Positions 16,310 to 24,051 of a stretch of DNA of 33,055 nt are shown piece after piece. This DNA is from Akkermansiaceae bacterium (GTDB taxonomy: Bacteria; Verrucomicrobiota; Verrucomicrobiia; Verrucomicrobiales; Akkermansiaceae). Location: positions 1 through 33,055 of the forward strand of contig CAIXKE010000100.1 of assembly GCA_903919975.1 (NCBI GenBank), written 5' to 3'. How positions within the stretch are numbered: the stretch's first letter is position 1; every line of letters starts with the position of its first letter. The translations under genes and the position numbers were made by a program. The notes under the pieces are model-generated. The model saw only the letters and a list, made by a program, of their open reading frames with translations. It was not told the DNA's origin and made no database searches.

Positions 16310-18079
16310 ATGAGTGATTCCGCTCCGAACGCTGCCTTCCTGGCGCCTGAACCCTCCGAACTCGCACCCCTTTTCCCGGGATACGAGATTGAAATACTGA
16401 TTGCCTCCGGCGGCATGGGCGCGGTCTACCGCGCTATCCAGAAATCGCTCGATCGCACCGTCGCCATCAAAATTCTGCCCCGCGAATTCAGCAACGACGC
16501 CGCGTTCTGCGCCGGTTTCGAAGCCGAAGCCAAGGCCATGGCGCGCCTTAACCACCTCAATCTCGTTGGCGTTTACGACTTCGGCGAGGTGAACGGAATG
16601 CTCTACATCGTCATGGAGTATGTCGCGGGCAAATCCCTCTTCCATTCCTCCAACGGCAGAGCCATCGATCCCTCCGAAGTCATCCGTCTCGTCACCGGCA
16701 TTTGTGAAGGACTCGCCCACGCCCACGAAAATGGAATCCTCCACCGCGATATCAAACCTTCTAACATTCTTCTCGATCCAAACATACAACCGAAAATTGG
16801 CGACTTCGGTCTTGCCCGGCCAATTGAAACCACAATCCAAGAAGGTGAGGAAATCTTCGGCACTCCCCATTACACCGCTCCGGAAGTCGTCGACTCTCCC
16901 AACTCGGTCGATTACCGCGCCGACATCTTCTCGGTCGGCGTGCTGCTCCACGAATTACTCACGGGACGCCTCCCCGCCGACGACCCCCGCTCCGCCTCGG
17001 CTATCAGCCATTGCGATCCCCGCTTTGACGCCGTCATCCGCCGCGCCACCCATCACAAACCGGAAGGCCGCCACAATAGCGCTTCTGAAATCGCCCAGGA
17101 CCTCCACAACATTGCCAATACAGCTGGCCCCAGAGTCTTGAGAACCGCAAGACCCGCCAATCCCAGAAACCTCTCGCGCACGGCAACCACCACCCGCCAT
17201 TTCACCAAACCCAAGTCCTCCGGTTCTCCATTCATCATTTTCCTCATCATCGCCATCATCGGTGGCGCCATCGCCTACCTGTTACTTTCTAACAAACATA
17301 TCATCGCTCCCACTCCGCCTGCTACCAAGCCTACCCTCCCACAACCTAACCAAAACCCATCGCTACCGGACACCTTACACGCGCAGCAACAGAAGAAAGA
17401 ACAACAACGGGAACGAGAACGGGAACGAGAACGGGAACGAGAACGGGAGCAGCAATGGGAACAGCAAAGACAACAACAACAACAACAACAACAACGAGAA
17501 CAGGAACGAGAACAGGAACAACGGGAACAGCAAAGAGAACGGGAACAACAACAGCAGGAACAGAGCATCTCAGCCGGACCCAAATTCGATATTGCCCCAT
17601 TTTTCGAACGGGGCCGCGCTATTATGTATGAGCAGGCCTTGCCTCTGATTGCCACCCGCGACCGGGATTTAAAGAAAAATCTCACCCATTTTGAACACGA
17701 GGCCAGACGACTGCTGCGCAAACCCGGATCCAATGACAGAGAGCGGGAAATGGCCAACGAAGAGCTCGACAGTTTAATCAAGGACAGTGAAGAAAATCAC
17801 AACCGCATTGATGCGGAACTCCACAAACGCTTGAAAAAACGTGATCGAGTAGAGGATCTCTATGAGGAGTGCCGCGACAAGCAGACTGAGATCGACCTCG
17901 TTCTCAAACAATCTCTCACTCAGCTCTCGAGCACATACATCCTCGGCCTCCAAAAACAAATCGAACGCCTTCAAAAAGAGAAGGACCCCGACGCGATCCA
18001 GATCATCGAGGAGGAAATCAAAAAAACCCGCGAGGATGAGACGTATTTCCCGGATCTCATGCTCAATCATCCGGAGTGA
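16310..18079 (+). CDS. Membrane Ser/Thr protein kinase with Gln/Arg/Glu-repeat coiled coil
   Basis: A Hanks-type kinase of 589 residues. The catalytic set is intact: glycine loop IASGGMGAVY, Lys54 in VAIKIL, HRDIKPSN (145-152), DFG (165-167), APEV and the YRADIFSVGVLLHELLTG helix. A membrane helix lies at about 307-327, then a Pro-rich linker, then a low-complexity Gln/Arg/Glu tract at about 360-419, then about 160 charged residues with heptad character (coiled coil) up to the end. The ATG at 16310 is preferred; a TTG at 16268 is in frame. The kinase domain is close to that of the preceding pseudokinase (shared GMLY.VMEYV.GKSL), so the two arose by duplication. Targets are unknown. Confidence 0.9.
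   Translation: MSDSAPNAAFLAPEPSELAPLFPGYEIEILIASGGMGAVYRAIQKSLDRTVAIKILPREFSNDAAFCAGFEAEAKAMARLNHLNLVGVYDFGEVNGMLYIVMEYVAGKSLFHSSNGRAIDPSEVIRLVTGICEGLAHAHENGILHRDIKPSNILLDPNIQPKIGDFGLARPIETTIQEGEEIFGTPHYTAPEVVDSPNSVDYRADIFSVGVLLHELLTGRLPADDPRSASAISHCDPRFDAVIRRATHHKPEGRHNSASEIAQDLHNIANTAGPRVLRTARPANPRNLSRTATTTRHFTKPKSSGSPFIIFLIIAIIGGAIAYLLLSNKHIIAPTPPATKPTLPQPNQNPSLPDTLHAQQQKKEQQREREREREREREREQQWEQQRQQQQQQQQREQEREQEQREQQREREQQQQEQSISAGPKFDIAPFFERGRAIMYEQALPLIATRDRDLKKNLTHFEHEARRLLRKPGSNDREREMANEELDSLIKDSEENHNRIDAELHKRLKKRDRVEDLYEECRDKQTEIDLVLKQSLTQLSSTYILGLQKQIERLQKEKDPDAIQIIEEEIKKTREDETYFPDLMLNHPE
17389..17565 (+). repeat. Hexa- and trinucleotide repeat tract in kinase gene
   Basis: Tandem GAACGG/GAACGA hexamers, a (CAA)n run and interspersed GAACAG units encode alternating Arg-Glu and poly-Gln. 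All units are multiples of three, so length change alters the coiled-coil arm without breaking the frame. Confidence 0.85.
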
Positions 18080-18183
18080 CGGCGAAAACTGGAAATCCGC
18101 TGGAGCAGGCCCCAAGCCGCACTGCATGGCAAATCCCCCACACTTCCACTGGCGGCCACGCATTTCTCATCTAGAATCCCCGC

Positions 18184-20178
18184 GTGCCATCCCACACGAA
18201 CGATTCCCCAGCCATCCGCCTTCACGGCTGCCGCCAACACAACCTCCAAAACCTCGACCTTGAGATCCCACTCGGGAAACTCACCGTCGTCACCGGCCCA
18301 TCCGGCTCAGGCAAATCCTCCCTCGCTTTCCACACACTCTATGCCGAGGGTCAACGCCGCTACGTCGAGACTTTCTCGCCCTACGTCCGACAGTTCTTCG
18401 ACCGCATGGACAAACCGGATGTCGATTCCATCGAAGGCATCCCTCCGGCCATCGCCATCGAGCAAAAAAACCACGTCCGCACCACCCGCTCCACCGTCGG
18501 CACCCTCACGGAAATCAACGATTACCTGAAACTCCTCTTCCCCCGCCTCGCCACCGCCTACGATCCCAACACCGGCGAAACCATCCAGCCGGACTCCCCG
18601 GAATCCGCCGCCGCATGGGCCATGCAAAACCTCGCCGGCCAGCCCGTCCTCATCACGTTTCCCATTCCCATCCCCCCCGGCACCAAAACGGAGGAACTCT
18701 TCCCCTTCCTCAATCAACAAGGATACCTCCGCATCCTCATCAACGGCGAAGTCATCCGTACCGACGAAAACTGGAGCGCGGAATTCATTCCGCCCGTCAT
18801 CCAAATCCTCCAAGACCGCATCACCCTCACCCCCAAAAATAAAACCCGCCTACTAGAAGCCCTCGAAGCCGCCTTCCACCTCGGCAAAGGCCACGCCACC
18901 GTAGCTGGAGCGTCTCGCTCCAGGCCGTCCGAGGAGCGTCTCGCTCCAAGTCTTTCCAAATCCTTCTCAACCACCTGGCACAATCCCGCCACCGGCTTCA
19001 CCCTCCGTGCCCCCACCCCCGCTCTCTTCTCCTTCAACTCCCCACTCGGCGCCTGCCCCACTTGCCGCGGCTTCGGCCGCATCATCGGCCTCGACCTCGA
19101 AAAAGCCGTCCCCGATCCCTCACTCTCCATCGCTCAAGGCGCCATCAAACCCTTCCAAGGCGAACGCGGCGATGAATGCCAGCGCGACCTCCTCCGCTGC
19201 TGCAAGGAACGCGGAATCAATCCCAAAACCCCATGGGAAGACCTCTCCGAGGACGAACACGAATGGATCTACTACGGGGATCGTAAAACCAACGAAATCA
19301 CTCCGGACGAACTCGAAGCCCTCTGGCAATCCGGCGAATGGTATGGCGTCAAAGGCTTCTTCGATTGGCTCGAAACCAAAGCCTACAAGATGCACGTCCG
19401 CGTCTTCCTCTCCCGCTACCGCTCCTACACCACCTGCTCCGCCTGCCGCAGCAAACGCCTCCAACCCGAAGCCCTCTGCTTCAAAATCAACGGCCTCACC
19501 CTCCCCGACCTCTGGTCCCTATCCATCTCCGATCTCCTCCCATGGTTCCAAAATCTCAAATCCAAAATCCAAAATCAGCAATCAGCAATCAGCAATCATG
19601 CCCCCCCCGATCCCACCCTCAACCTCGTCCTCACCGAAATCTCCTCTCGTCTTTCCTACCTCAATCAAGTCGGCCTCGGCTACCTAACACTCGACCGCCC
19701 CACCCGCACCCTCTCCGGCGGCGAGGTTGAGCGCGTCAACCTAACCACCTGCCTCGGTGCCTCCCTCACCGGCACCCTATTCGTGCTCGATGAGCCCACC
19801 GTCGGTCTCCACGCCCGCGACATCCAAAACCTCGTCGGCGTCATGCACGGCCTCCGCGACAAGGGCAACACCCTCGTCGTCGTCGAGCACGAACAAGCCG
19901 TCATGCAAGCCGCAGACCACCTCATCGACCTCGGACCGGCGGCGGGGCGACTCGGGGGTGAACTCGTATATCAAGGACCGCCGCCGGAAGTGAGCAGTGA
20001 TCAGTTAGCAGTGATCAGTGAAAAGAAAAAGACCAAACGCACCAACCCACCACTGCTCACTGCTCACTCGGCACTTTGCCTTGGCTCTCCGGCCAAAAAT
20101 CCATTCCCGTTCCGAAAACCCGCCGCAAACCCACCCAAAAGCTCATCCAAATCCGCGGCGCCACCCGCCATAACCTGA
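18184..20178 (+). CDS. uvrA: UvrA, 5' part (ABC module 1), frame-broken
   Basis: Nucleotide-excision-repair damage sensor and ATPase; this part is the first ABC module of a double-length UvrA. Seen: a GTG start, AIRLHGCRQHNLQNLDLEIP, Walker A GPSGSGKS, EGQRRYVETFSPYVRQF, the GACPTCRGFGR and TTCSACRSKRLQPEA zinc pairs, signature LSGGEVERVNL, Walker B VLDEPTVGLHARD and VVVEHEQAVM. The first zinc module (Cys-X2-Cys twice) present in module 3 is lost here; the matching positions read YDPNTGE and HNPATG. Short repeat inserts lie at 18773, 18901, 19552 and 19990. Module 1 is complete; after 20022 the frame runs through a heptad insert and then through out-of-frame uvrA sequence to a stop at 20178, while modules 2-4 continue one frame over. 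The gap to the kinase gene is about 100 bp. Confidence 0.9.
   Translation: MPSHTNDSPAIRLHGCRQHNLQNLDLEIPLGKLTVVTGPSGSGKSSLAFHTLYAEGQRRYVETFSPYVRQFFDRMDKPDVDSIEGIPPAIAIEQKNHVRTTRSTVGTLTEINDYLKLLFPRLATAYDPNTGETIQPDSPESAAAWAMQNLAGQPVLITFPIPIPPGTKTEELFPFLNQQGYLRILINGEVIRTDENWSAEFIPPVIQILQDRITLTPKNKTRLLEALEAAFHLGKGHATVAGASRSRPSEERLAPSLSKSFSTTWHNPATGFTLRAPTPALFSFNSPLGACPTCRGFGRIIGLDLEKAVPDPSLSIAQGAIKPFQGERGDECQRDLLRCCKERGINPKTPWEDLSEDEHEWIYYGDRKTNEITPDELEALWQSGEWYGVKGFFDWLETKAYKMHVRVFLSRYRSYTTCSACRSKRLQPEALCFKINGLTLPDLWSLSISDLLPWFQNLKSKIQNQQSAISNHAPPDPTLNLVLTEISSRLSYLNQVGLGYLTLDRPTRTLSGGEVERVNLTTCLGASLTGTLFVLDEPTVGLHARDIQNLVGVMHGLRDKGNTLVVVEHEQAVMQAADHLIDLGPAAGRLGGELVYQGPPPEVSSDQLAVISEKKKTKRTNPPLLTAHSALCLGSPAKNPFPFRKPAANPPKSSSKSAAPPAIT
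18773..18796 (+). repeat. Intragenic palindrome in uvrA (GCGGAA-TTCA-TTCCGC)
   Basis: CTGGAGCG is followed by a 6-bp stem (18778-18783 with 18788-18793) around TTCA, then CCG. The same design recurs at 20881-20906 (stem 20888-20893 with 20898-20903), also in uvrA. They are translated as WSAEFIPP and TGARDSSRP, that is, in different frames. Confidence 0.65.
18901..18950 (+). repeat. GTCTC-loop hairpin doublet, copy A, inside uvrA
   Basis: Two hairpins with identical GTCTC loops: stem CTGGAGC/GCTCCAG at 18905-18923 and GGAGC/GCTCC at 18933-18947, joined by GCCGTCCGA. It is translated as [17 protein letters not shown]. It interrupts the domain between the ATP site and the zinc module. Confidence 0.8.
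19552..19598 (+). repeat. Heptad array inside uvrA (ATCCAAA / ATCAGCA units)
   Basis: Seven successive 7-bp units beginning ATC (ATCTCAA, ATCCAAA twice, ATCAGCA three times, then ATCATGC) encode KSKIQNQQSAISNHA. The array sits just before the signature region of module 1, where UvrA normally has a short linker. Confidence 0.75.
19990..20075 (+). repeat. Heptad hairpin insert 1 in uvrA, site of the frame break
   Basis: The left arm is GTGAGCAGTGATCAG-type heptads (19990-20019), followed by a purine stretch (20020-20031), a spacer, then the right arm of ACTGCTC heptads (20050-20070) complementary in type to the left. It follows the codons for VYQGPPPE at the end of ABC module 1. Frame 3 opens at 20022 and frame 1 closes at 20178, so the frame change must lie between them. 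Adding one 7-bp unit here makes the two frames continuous. Confidence 0.8.
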
Positions 20179-23100
20179 AGAAACTCGACGCCGATCTCCC
20201 GCTCGGCCTCTTCCTCTGCCTCACCGGCGTCTCCGGCTCCGGCAAGTCCACCTTCGCCCACGATGTCCTCTATCTCAACCTCGCCCGCAAGCTTGGCCAG
20301 GATGCCGTGGGCGACGCCGCGCCCATCAAATCCCTCAACGGCAGCCAACATCTATCAGGCGTCGAACTCGTCGATCAATCCGCTGTCGCTCGCACCCCCC
20401 GCTCCACCCCCGCCGTGTTCCTCGGTGCCTTCGATCCGATCCGCCAACTTTTCTGCGAAACAGAAGCCGCCAAATCCGCCGCCCTCAAACCCGGCTTCTT
20501 CTCCTTCAACTCCGGCGATGGCCGCTGCGACCGCTGCGCCGGCAACGGCTTCGAAAAGGTCGAAATGCAATTCCTCTCCGACCTCTACGTCACCTGCCCG
20601 GACTGCAACGGCCGCCGCTACAAATCCTCCACCCTTGAATACACCCTCGAAGCAAAATCCATCGCCGACATCCTGGATCTAACTACCGACGAAGCCATCA
20701 CCTTCTTCTCAAGGAGCGTTGGCGTCTCGCCAACGGGCGCGAAGCGCCGGAAACAAATCATCCAACTCCTCACCCCCCTCGTTCAAGTCGGCCTCGGCTA
20801 CCTCAAACTCGGCCAACCGCTCAACACTCTCTCCGGCGGCGAATCCCAACGCCTCAAACTCTGCCAACTCCTCGCCACAACTGGAGCGCGGGATTCATCC
20901 CGCCCGAAGCTCTTGATTCTCGATGAACCCACCACCGGTCTCCACTTCTCCGACATCGAAAACCTGCTAGAAGTCTTTCAAAAACTCGTCGATTCCGGCC
21001 ACACCCTGCTCGTCATCGAGCACAACTTCGAAGTCATCAAATCCGCCGACTGGATTCTCGACCTCGGCCCGGAAGCCGGTAAACACGGCGGTCAACTCGT
21101 CGCACAAGGCCCACCCGAAGAAATCGCCAAACTCAAAACCCCCACCGCCGAGTTCCTCAAAAAATCCCTCGTAGCTGGAGCGTCTCGCTCCAGGCCGTCC
21201 AAGGAACGTCTCGCTCCGTCTCCAAATCCCCCAATCCCAAATCCTCAATCTCAAATTTCTCTAAAAGGTGCCCGCCACCACAACCTCAAAAACATCTCCA
21301 TCGACATCCCACGCGACCAATTCGTCGTCATCTCAGGCCTCTCCGGCTCCGGCAAGTCCACCCTCGCCTTCGACATCCTCTTCGCCGAAGGCCAGCGCCG
21401 TTTCCTCGACTCGATGTCCGCCTACGCCCGCCAATTCGCCGAGCAGTTGGAAAAACCCGAGATCGACCAACTCCAAGGCCTGCCGCCCACCGTCGCCATC
21501 GAACAACGCGTCTCCCAAGGCGGCTCGAAATCCACCGTCGCCACCGTCACCGAGCTCTGGAATTTCATCCGCCTGCTCTACTCGAAACTCGGCACCCTCT
21601 ACTGCCCGGATTGCCACGTCCCCGTCGAAAAACAATCCATCACCGCGATCGAAAACGCCATCAACCTCCACCTCAAAAAAGGCCCCGTCACCCTCTTGGC
21701 CCCCATCATCCGGGGCAAAAAAGGCTACCACACCGAGATCGCCGAGTGGGCGCTCAAACAAGGATTCACCCGACTGTTAGTCGATAAACAATTCAAAGAC
21801 GCCGACGGCTTCACCCGCCTCGAACGATTCAAAGAACACGACATCGATGTGGTGATTAAAGAAGTGAGCAGTCATCAGTCATCAGTGATCAGTGGAAGAG
21901 GAAGAGGAAGAAAATCTCCGCCCAAAGGCTCTTCACTGCTCACTGCTCACTGCTCACTCGGCGCTTCCATCGCAAGAGCGTTGGAAATCGGCAAAGGCCT
22001 CCTTAAACTCCTCACCGCCGACAAAAAATTCATCCTCCTCTCCACCCATTCCAGCTGCCCGTCCTGCAATCAATCGTTCGAGGAACTCGATCCCCGCCTT
22101 TTTTCCTTCAACTCCCCGCACGGCTGGTGCCCGAACTGCCGCGGCCACGGCCGCGTCCCGAAACGCCGTGCCCAATTCCTCGATACCTCACGCTTCGACT
22201 CCGTGCTCGAAGCCGAACTCGACGCCGACCGCGCCCTCGAGCGCATGGAAGACGATGAACTCGTCCAATGCCCCGCCTGCCAAGGCACCCGCCTCAACCC
22301 CACCGCCTCCGCCGTCCGGCTCCATGCAAGTGGCTGGGGAGTCTCGCCCCAGGCCGTCAAAGGTGCGTCTCGCCCCGAGTCTTCATTCTCAATCTCCTCC
22401 CTCTCCAACCTCTCCATCACGCACGCCGCCAACCATTTCACCAAACTCACCTTCACCGAAAAACGCCAGCAACTCATCGCCCGCGATATCCTCCCGGAAA
22501 TCCGCCAGCGTCTTTCGTTTCTTCAAGAAGTCGGTCTCGGTTACCTCCAGCTCGACCGCTCCGGCAACACTCTATCAGGCGGCGAATCCCAACGCATACG
22601 CCTCGCCGCCCAGCTCGGCTCGAACCTCCGCGGCGTGCTCTACGTGCTCGACGAACCCACCATCGGCCTCCACCCGCGCGACAACGCCGCCCTCCTCAAA
22701 ACCCTCATCAAACTCCGCGATCACGGCAACTCCCTCATCATCGTCGAGCACGACGAAGACACCATCGCCGCAGCCGACCACCTCATCGATCTAGGTCCCG
22801 CGGCGGGCAGGTTTGGTGGTGAGATTGTATATCAGGGGCCGCCGCCCCAAGTGAGCAGTGATCAGTCAGCAGTGATCAGTGGAAGAAAAAGAAAAGGCAC
22901 ATCCAAAGCCTCTTCACTGATCACTGATCACTCGGCACTGATCACTTCCTCTCCCACCCTCCGCGCGCTCCTCCACCCCCTCATCCACCCCACCCGCGGA
23001 TCACGCCGGGCAATCAACAAATCCCACCCACTCCTCACCCTCACCGGTTGCACCGCAAACAACCTTAAAAACATCACCGCCGCCATTCCGCTCGGCCGAC

Positions 23101-24047
23101 TCACTGTCCTAACCGGAATCTCCGGCTCCGGAAAATCCACCCTCATGCACCAATGCGTGGCGGCGGTTTTCAACCGCCAAGCCAAATCAAAACCTCCATT
23201 CGCCAAAGTCTCCGGCGAAAAATCCATCAAGGCCTGTTACGAAGTCGACCAATCCCCGATCGGCAAAACCTCCCGCTCCTGCCCGGCGACTTATGTCAAA
23301 GTCTTCGACCACATCCGCGCCCTCTTCGCCCAACTCCCGGAAGCCCGCATGCGCGGCTTCGATGCCTCCCGGTTCTCATTCAACACCGAAGGCGGGCGCT
23401 GCCCCGAATGCAAAGGCAACGGCCGCGTGAAGTTAGAAATGGATTTTCTGCCATCCACCTGGATCCACTGCGAATCCTGCAACGGCCAACGCTACAACCC
23501 CGCCACCCTCGAAGTCACCTTCCGCGAGAAAAACATCGGCCAAGTCCTCTCCATGACCATCGATGAAGCCGCCGCCTTCTTCGAATCCCAGCCACGCATC
23601 GCCGCCCCACTCAAGCTCATGGCCGACACCGGACTCAGCTACCTCCAACTCGGTCAACCCTCGCCCACCCTCTCAGGCGGCGAGGCCCAACGCATCAAAC
23701 TTGTCTCCGAACTCATCAAAGGCCGAGGCGCGAAAGCGCGCATCACCAATCTCCAATTTCAAATCTCCAATCTCTATTTAATCGAAGAACCCACCGTTGG
23801 CCTCCACCACGAAGACATCCGCCGCCTCATCGACATCCTCCACCGCCTCGTCGATGAAGGCCACACGGTCGTCGTCATCGAGCACCACATGGCCATCGCC
23901 GCCGAGGCCGACTGGATCCTCGACATCGGTCCCGAAGCCGGAGACGGCGGCGGCGAAATCGTCGCCCAAGGCCCGCCGGAAAAAATCATCGCTTCCAAGA
24001 AATCCCGCACCGCGCCGTTTTTGAAGGCGGCGCTGCGCCTCGCGTGA
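20076..24047 (+). CDS. uvrA: UvrA, 3' part (ABC modules 2-4)
   Basis: This continues UvrA in the -1 frame relative to the first part. The listed TTG at 20076 is only the first possible start in a frame that is open from 20022, so it is probably not a real start. Module 2: GVSGSGKST, zinc pairs [10 protein letters not shown] and [35 protein letters not shown]. Module 3: [17 protein letters not shown] with [19 protein letters not shown] with [35 protein letters not shown]. Module 4: [19 protein letters not shown] with [21 protein letters not shown] and Walker [14 protein letters not shown] (Glu replaces the usual Asp). Joined with the first part it is about 1,950 residues; without repeat inserts about 1,790, near the roughly 1,786 of chlamydial UvrA as I recall it. 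Confidence 0.9.
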   Translation: MPWLSGQKSIPVPKTRRKPTQKLIQIRGATRHNLKKLDADLPLGLFLCLTGVSGSGKSTFAHDVLYLNLARKLGQDAVGDAAPIKSLNGSQHLSGVELVDQSAVARTPRSTPAVFLGAFDPIRQLFCETEAAKSAALKPGFFSFNSGDGRCDRCAGNGFEKVEMQFLSDLYVTCPDCNGRRYKSSTLEYTLEAKSIADILDLTTDEAITFFSRSVGVSPTGAKRRKQIIQLLTPLVQVGLGYLKLGQPLNTLSGGESQRLKLCQLLATTGARDSSRPKLLILDEPTTGLHFSDIENLLEVFQKLVDSGHTLLVIEHNFEVIKSADWILDLGPEAGKHGGQLVAQGPPEEIAKLKTPTAEFLKKSLVAGASRSRPSKERLAPSPNPPIPNPQSQISLKGARHHNLKNISIDIPRDQFVVISGLSGSGKSTLAFDILFAEGQRRFLDSMSAYARQFAEQLEKPEIDQLQGLPPTVAIEQRVSQGGSKSTVATVTELWNFIRLLYSKLGTLYCPDCHVPVEKQSITAIENAINLHLKKGPVTLLAPIIRGKKGYHTEIAEWALKQGFTRLLVDKQFKDADGFTRLERFKEHDIDVVIKEVSSHQSSVISGRGRGRKSPPKGSSLLTAHCSLGASIARALEIGKGLLKLLTADKKFILLSTHSSCPSCNQSFEELDPRLFSFNSPHGWCPNCRGHGRVPKRRAQFLDTSRFDSVLEAELDADRALERMEDDELVQCPACQGTRLNPTASAVRLHASGWGVSPQAVKGASRPESSFSISSLSNLSITHAANHFTKLTFTEKRQQLIARDILPEIRQRLSFLQEVGLGYLQLDRSGNTLSGGESQRIRLAAQLGSNLRGVLYVLDEPTIGLHPRDNAALLKTLIKLRDHGNSLIIVEHDEDTIAAADHLIDLGPAAGRFGGEIVYQGPPPQVSSDQSAVISGRKRKGTSKASSLITDHSALITSSPTLRALLHPLIHPTRGSRRAINKSHPLLTLTGCTANNLKNITAAIPLGRLTVLTGISGSGKSTLMHQCVAAVFNRQAKSKPPFAKVSGEKSIKACYEVDQSPIGKTSRSCPATYVKVFDHIRALFAQLPEARMRGFDASRFSFNTEGGRCPECKGNGRVKLEMDFLPSTWIHCESCNGQRYNPATLEVTFREKNIGQVLSMTIDEAAAFFESQPRIAAPLKLMADTGLSYLQLGQPSPTLSGGEAQRIKLVSELIKGRGAKARITNLQFQISNLYLIEEPTVGLHHEDIRRLIDILHRLVDEGHTVVVIEHHMAIAAEADWILDIGPEAGDGGGEIVAQGPPEKIIASKKSRTAPFLKAALRLA
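20714..20750 (+). repeat. GTCTC-loop hairpin pair inside uvrA module 2
   Basis: The GTTGGC/GCCAAC stem around GTCTC (20718-20734) is followed by GGCGC-GAA-GCGCC (20736-20748). It is translated as [13 protein letters not shown] between the 'EAITFF' helix and the helix before the signature motif. Confidence 0.7.
21171..21220 (+). repeat. GTCTC-loop hairpin doublet, copy B, inside uvrA
   Basis: Nearly identical to copy A and read in the same frame ([17 protein letters not shown]). The second hairpin has one mismatch. It lies in the linker between modules 2 and 3 and is followed at 21229-21262 by a heptad array of CAATCCC/CAAATCC-type units (translated [13 protein letters not shown]). Confidence 0.8.
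21864..21962 (+). repeat. Heptad hairpin insert 2 in uvrA
   Basis: Left arm GTGAGCAGTCATCAG and related heptads, a GGAAGA purine tract, the spacer CTCCGCCCAAAGGCTC, and a right arm with one more ACTGCTC unit than insert 1. It is translated without a stop ([17 protein letters not shown]...[11 protein letters not shown]) in module 3, before ARALEIGKG. Confidence 0.8.
22329..22378 (+). repeat. GTCTC-loop hairpin doublet, copy C, inside uvrA, other frame
   Basis: A diverged copy of A/B with a CTGGGG/CCCCAG stem (22334-22339 with 22347-22352) and a second GTCTC-type loop. It is translated as [18 protein letters not shown], a different frame from A and B, so conservation is at DNA level. A weak heptad-like stretch follows to about 22410. 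Confidence 0.7.
22851..22950 (+). repeat. Heptad hairpin insert 3 in uvrA
   Basis: It follows VYQGPPPQ at the end of module 3, the exact counterpart of insert 1 in module 1. The left arm is almost the same as insert 1; then a GGAAGAAAAAGAAAA tract, ATCCAAAGCC, and a right arm of ACTGATC heptads. It is translated [19 protein letters not shown]...[12 protein letters not shown] without a stop. Confidence 0.8.
23157..23219 (+). repeat. Two palindromes inside uvrA module 4
   Basis: GGCGGTT-TTC-AACCGCC (23162-23178) and TTCGCC...GGCGAA (23199-23219) lie between Walker A and [11 protein letters not shown], a region where UvrA proteins vary in length. They are translated as [20 protein letters not shown]. 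Confidence 0.5.
23728..23776 (+). repeat. Palindrome plus heptad array before the module 4 Walker B
   Basis: GCGC-GAAA-GCGC (near 23728-23739) is followed by 7-bp units CACCAAT, CTCCAAT, TTCAAAT, CTCCAAT, CTCTATT. It encodes [17 protein letters not shown] directly before LIEEPTVGL and lengthens the usual linker by about eight residues. Confidence 0.6.
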
Positions 24048-24051
24048 TTCT

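Noticed and set aside
20020-20034. Programmed -1 frameshift site in uvrA (GAAAAAG)
   Set aside because: The direction fits, but the heptamer is not the X-XXY-YYZ type (only five A residues, G in first position), and no clear downstream stimulatory stem was identified. Heptad loss explains the break more simply.
19552-22950. CRISPR array
   Set aside because: Repeats are 7 bp in tandem or hairpin doublets, without regularly spaced unique spacers, and no cas genes are present.
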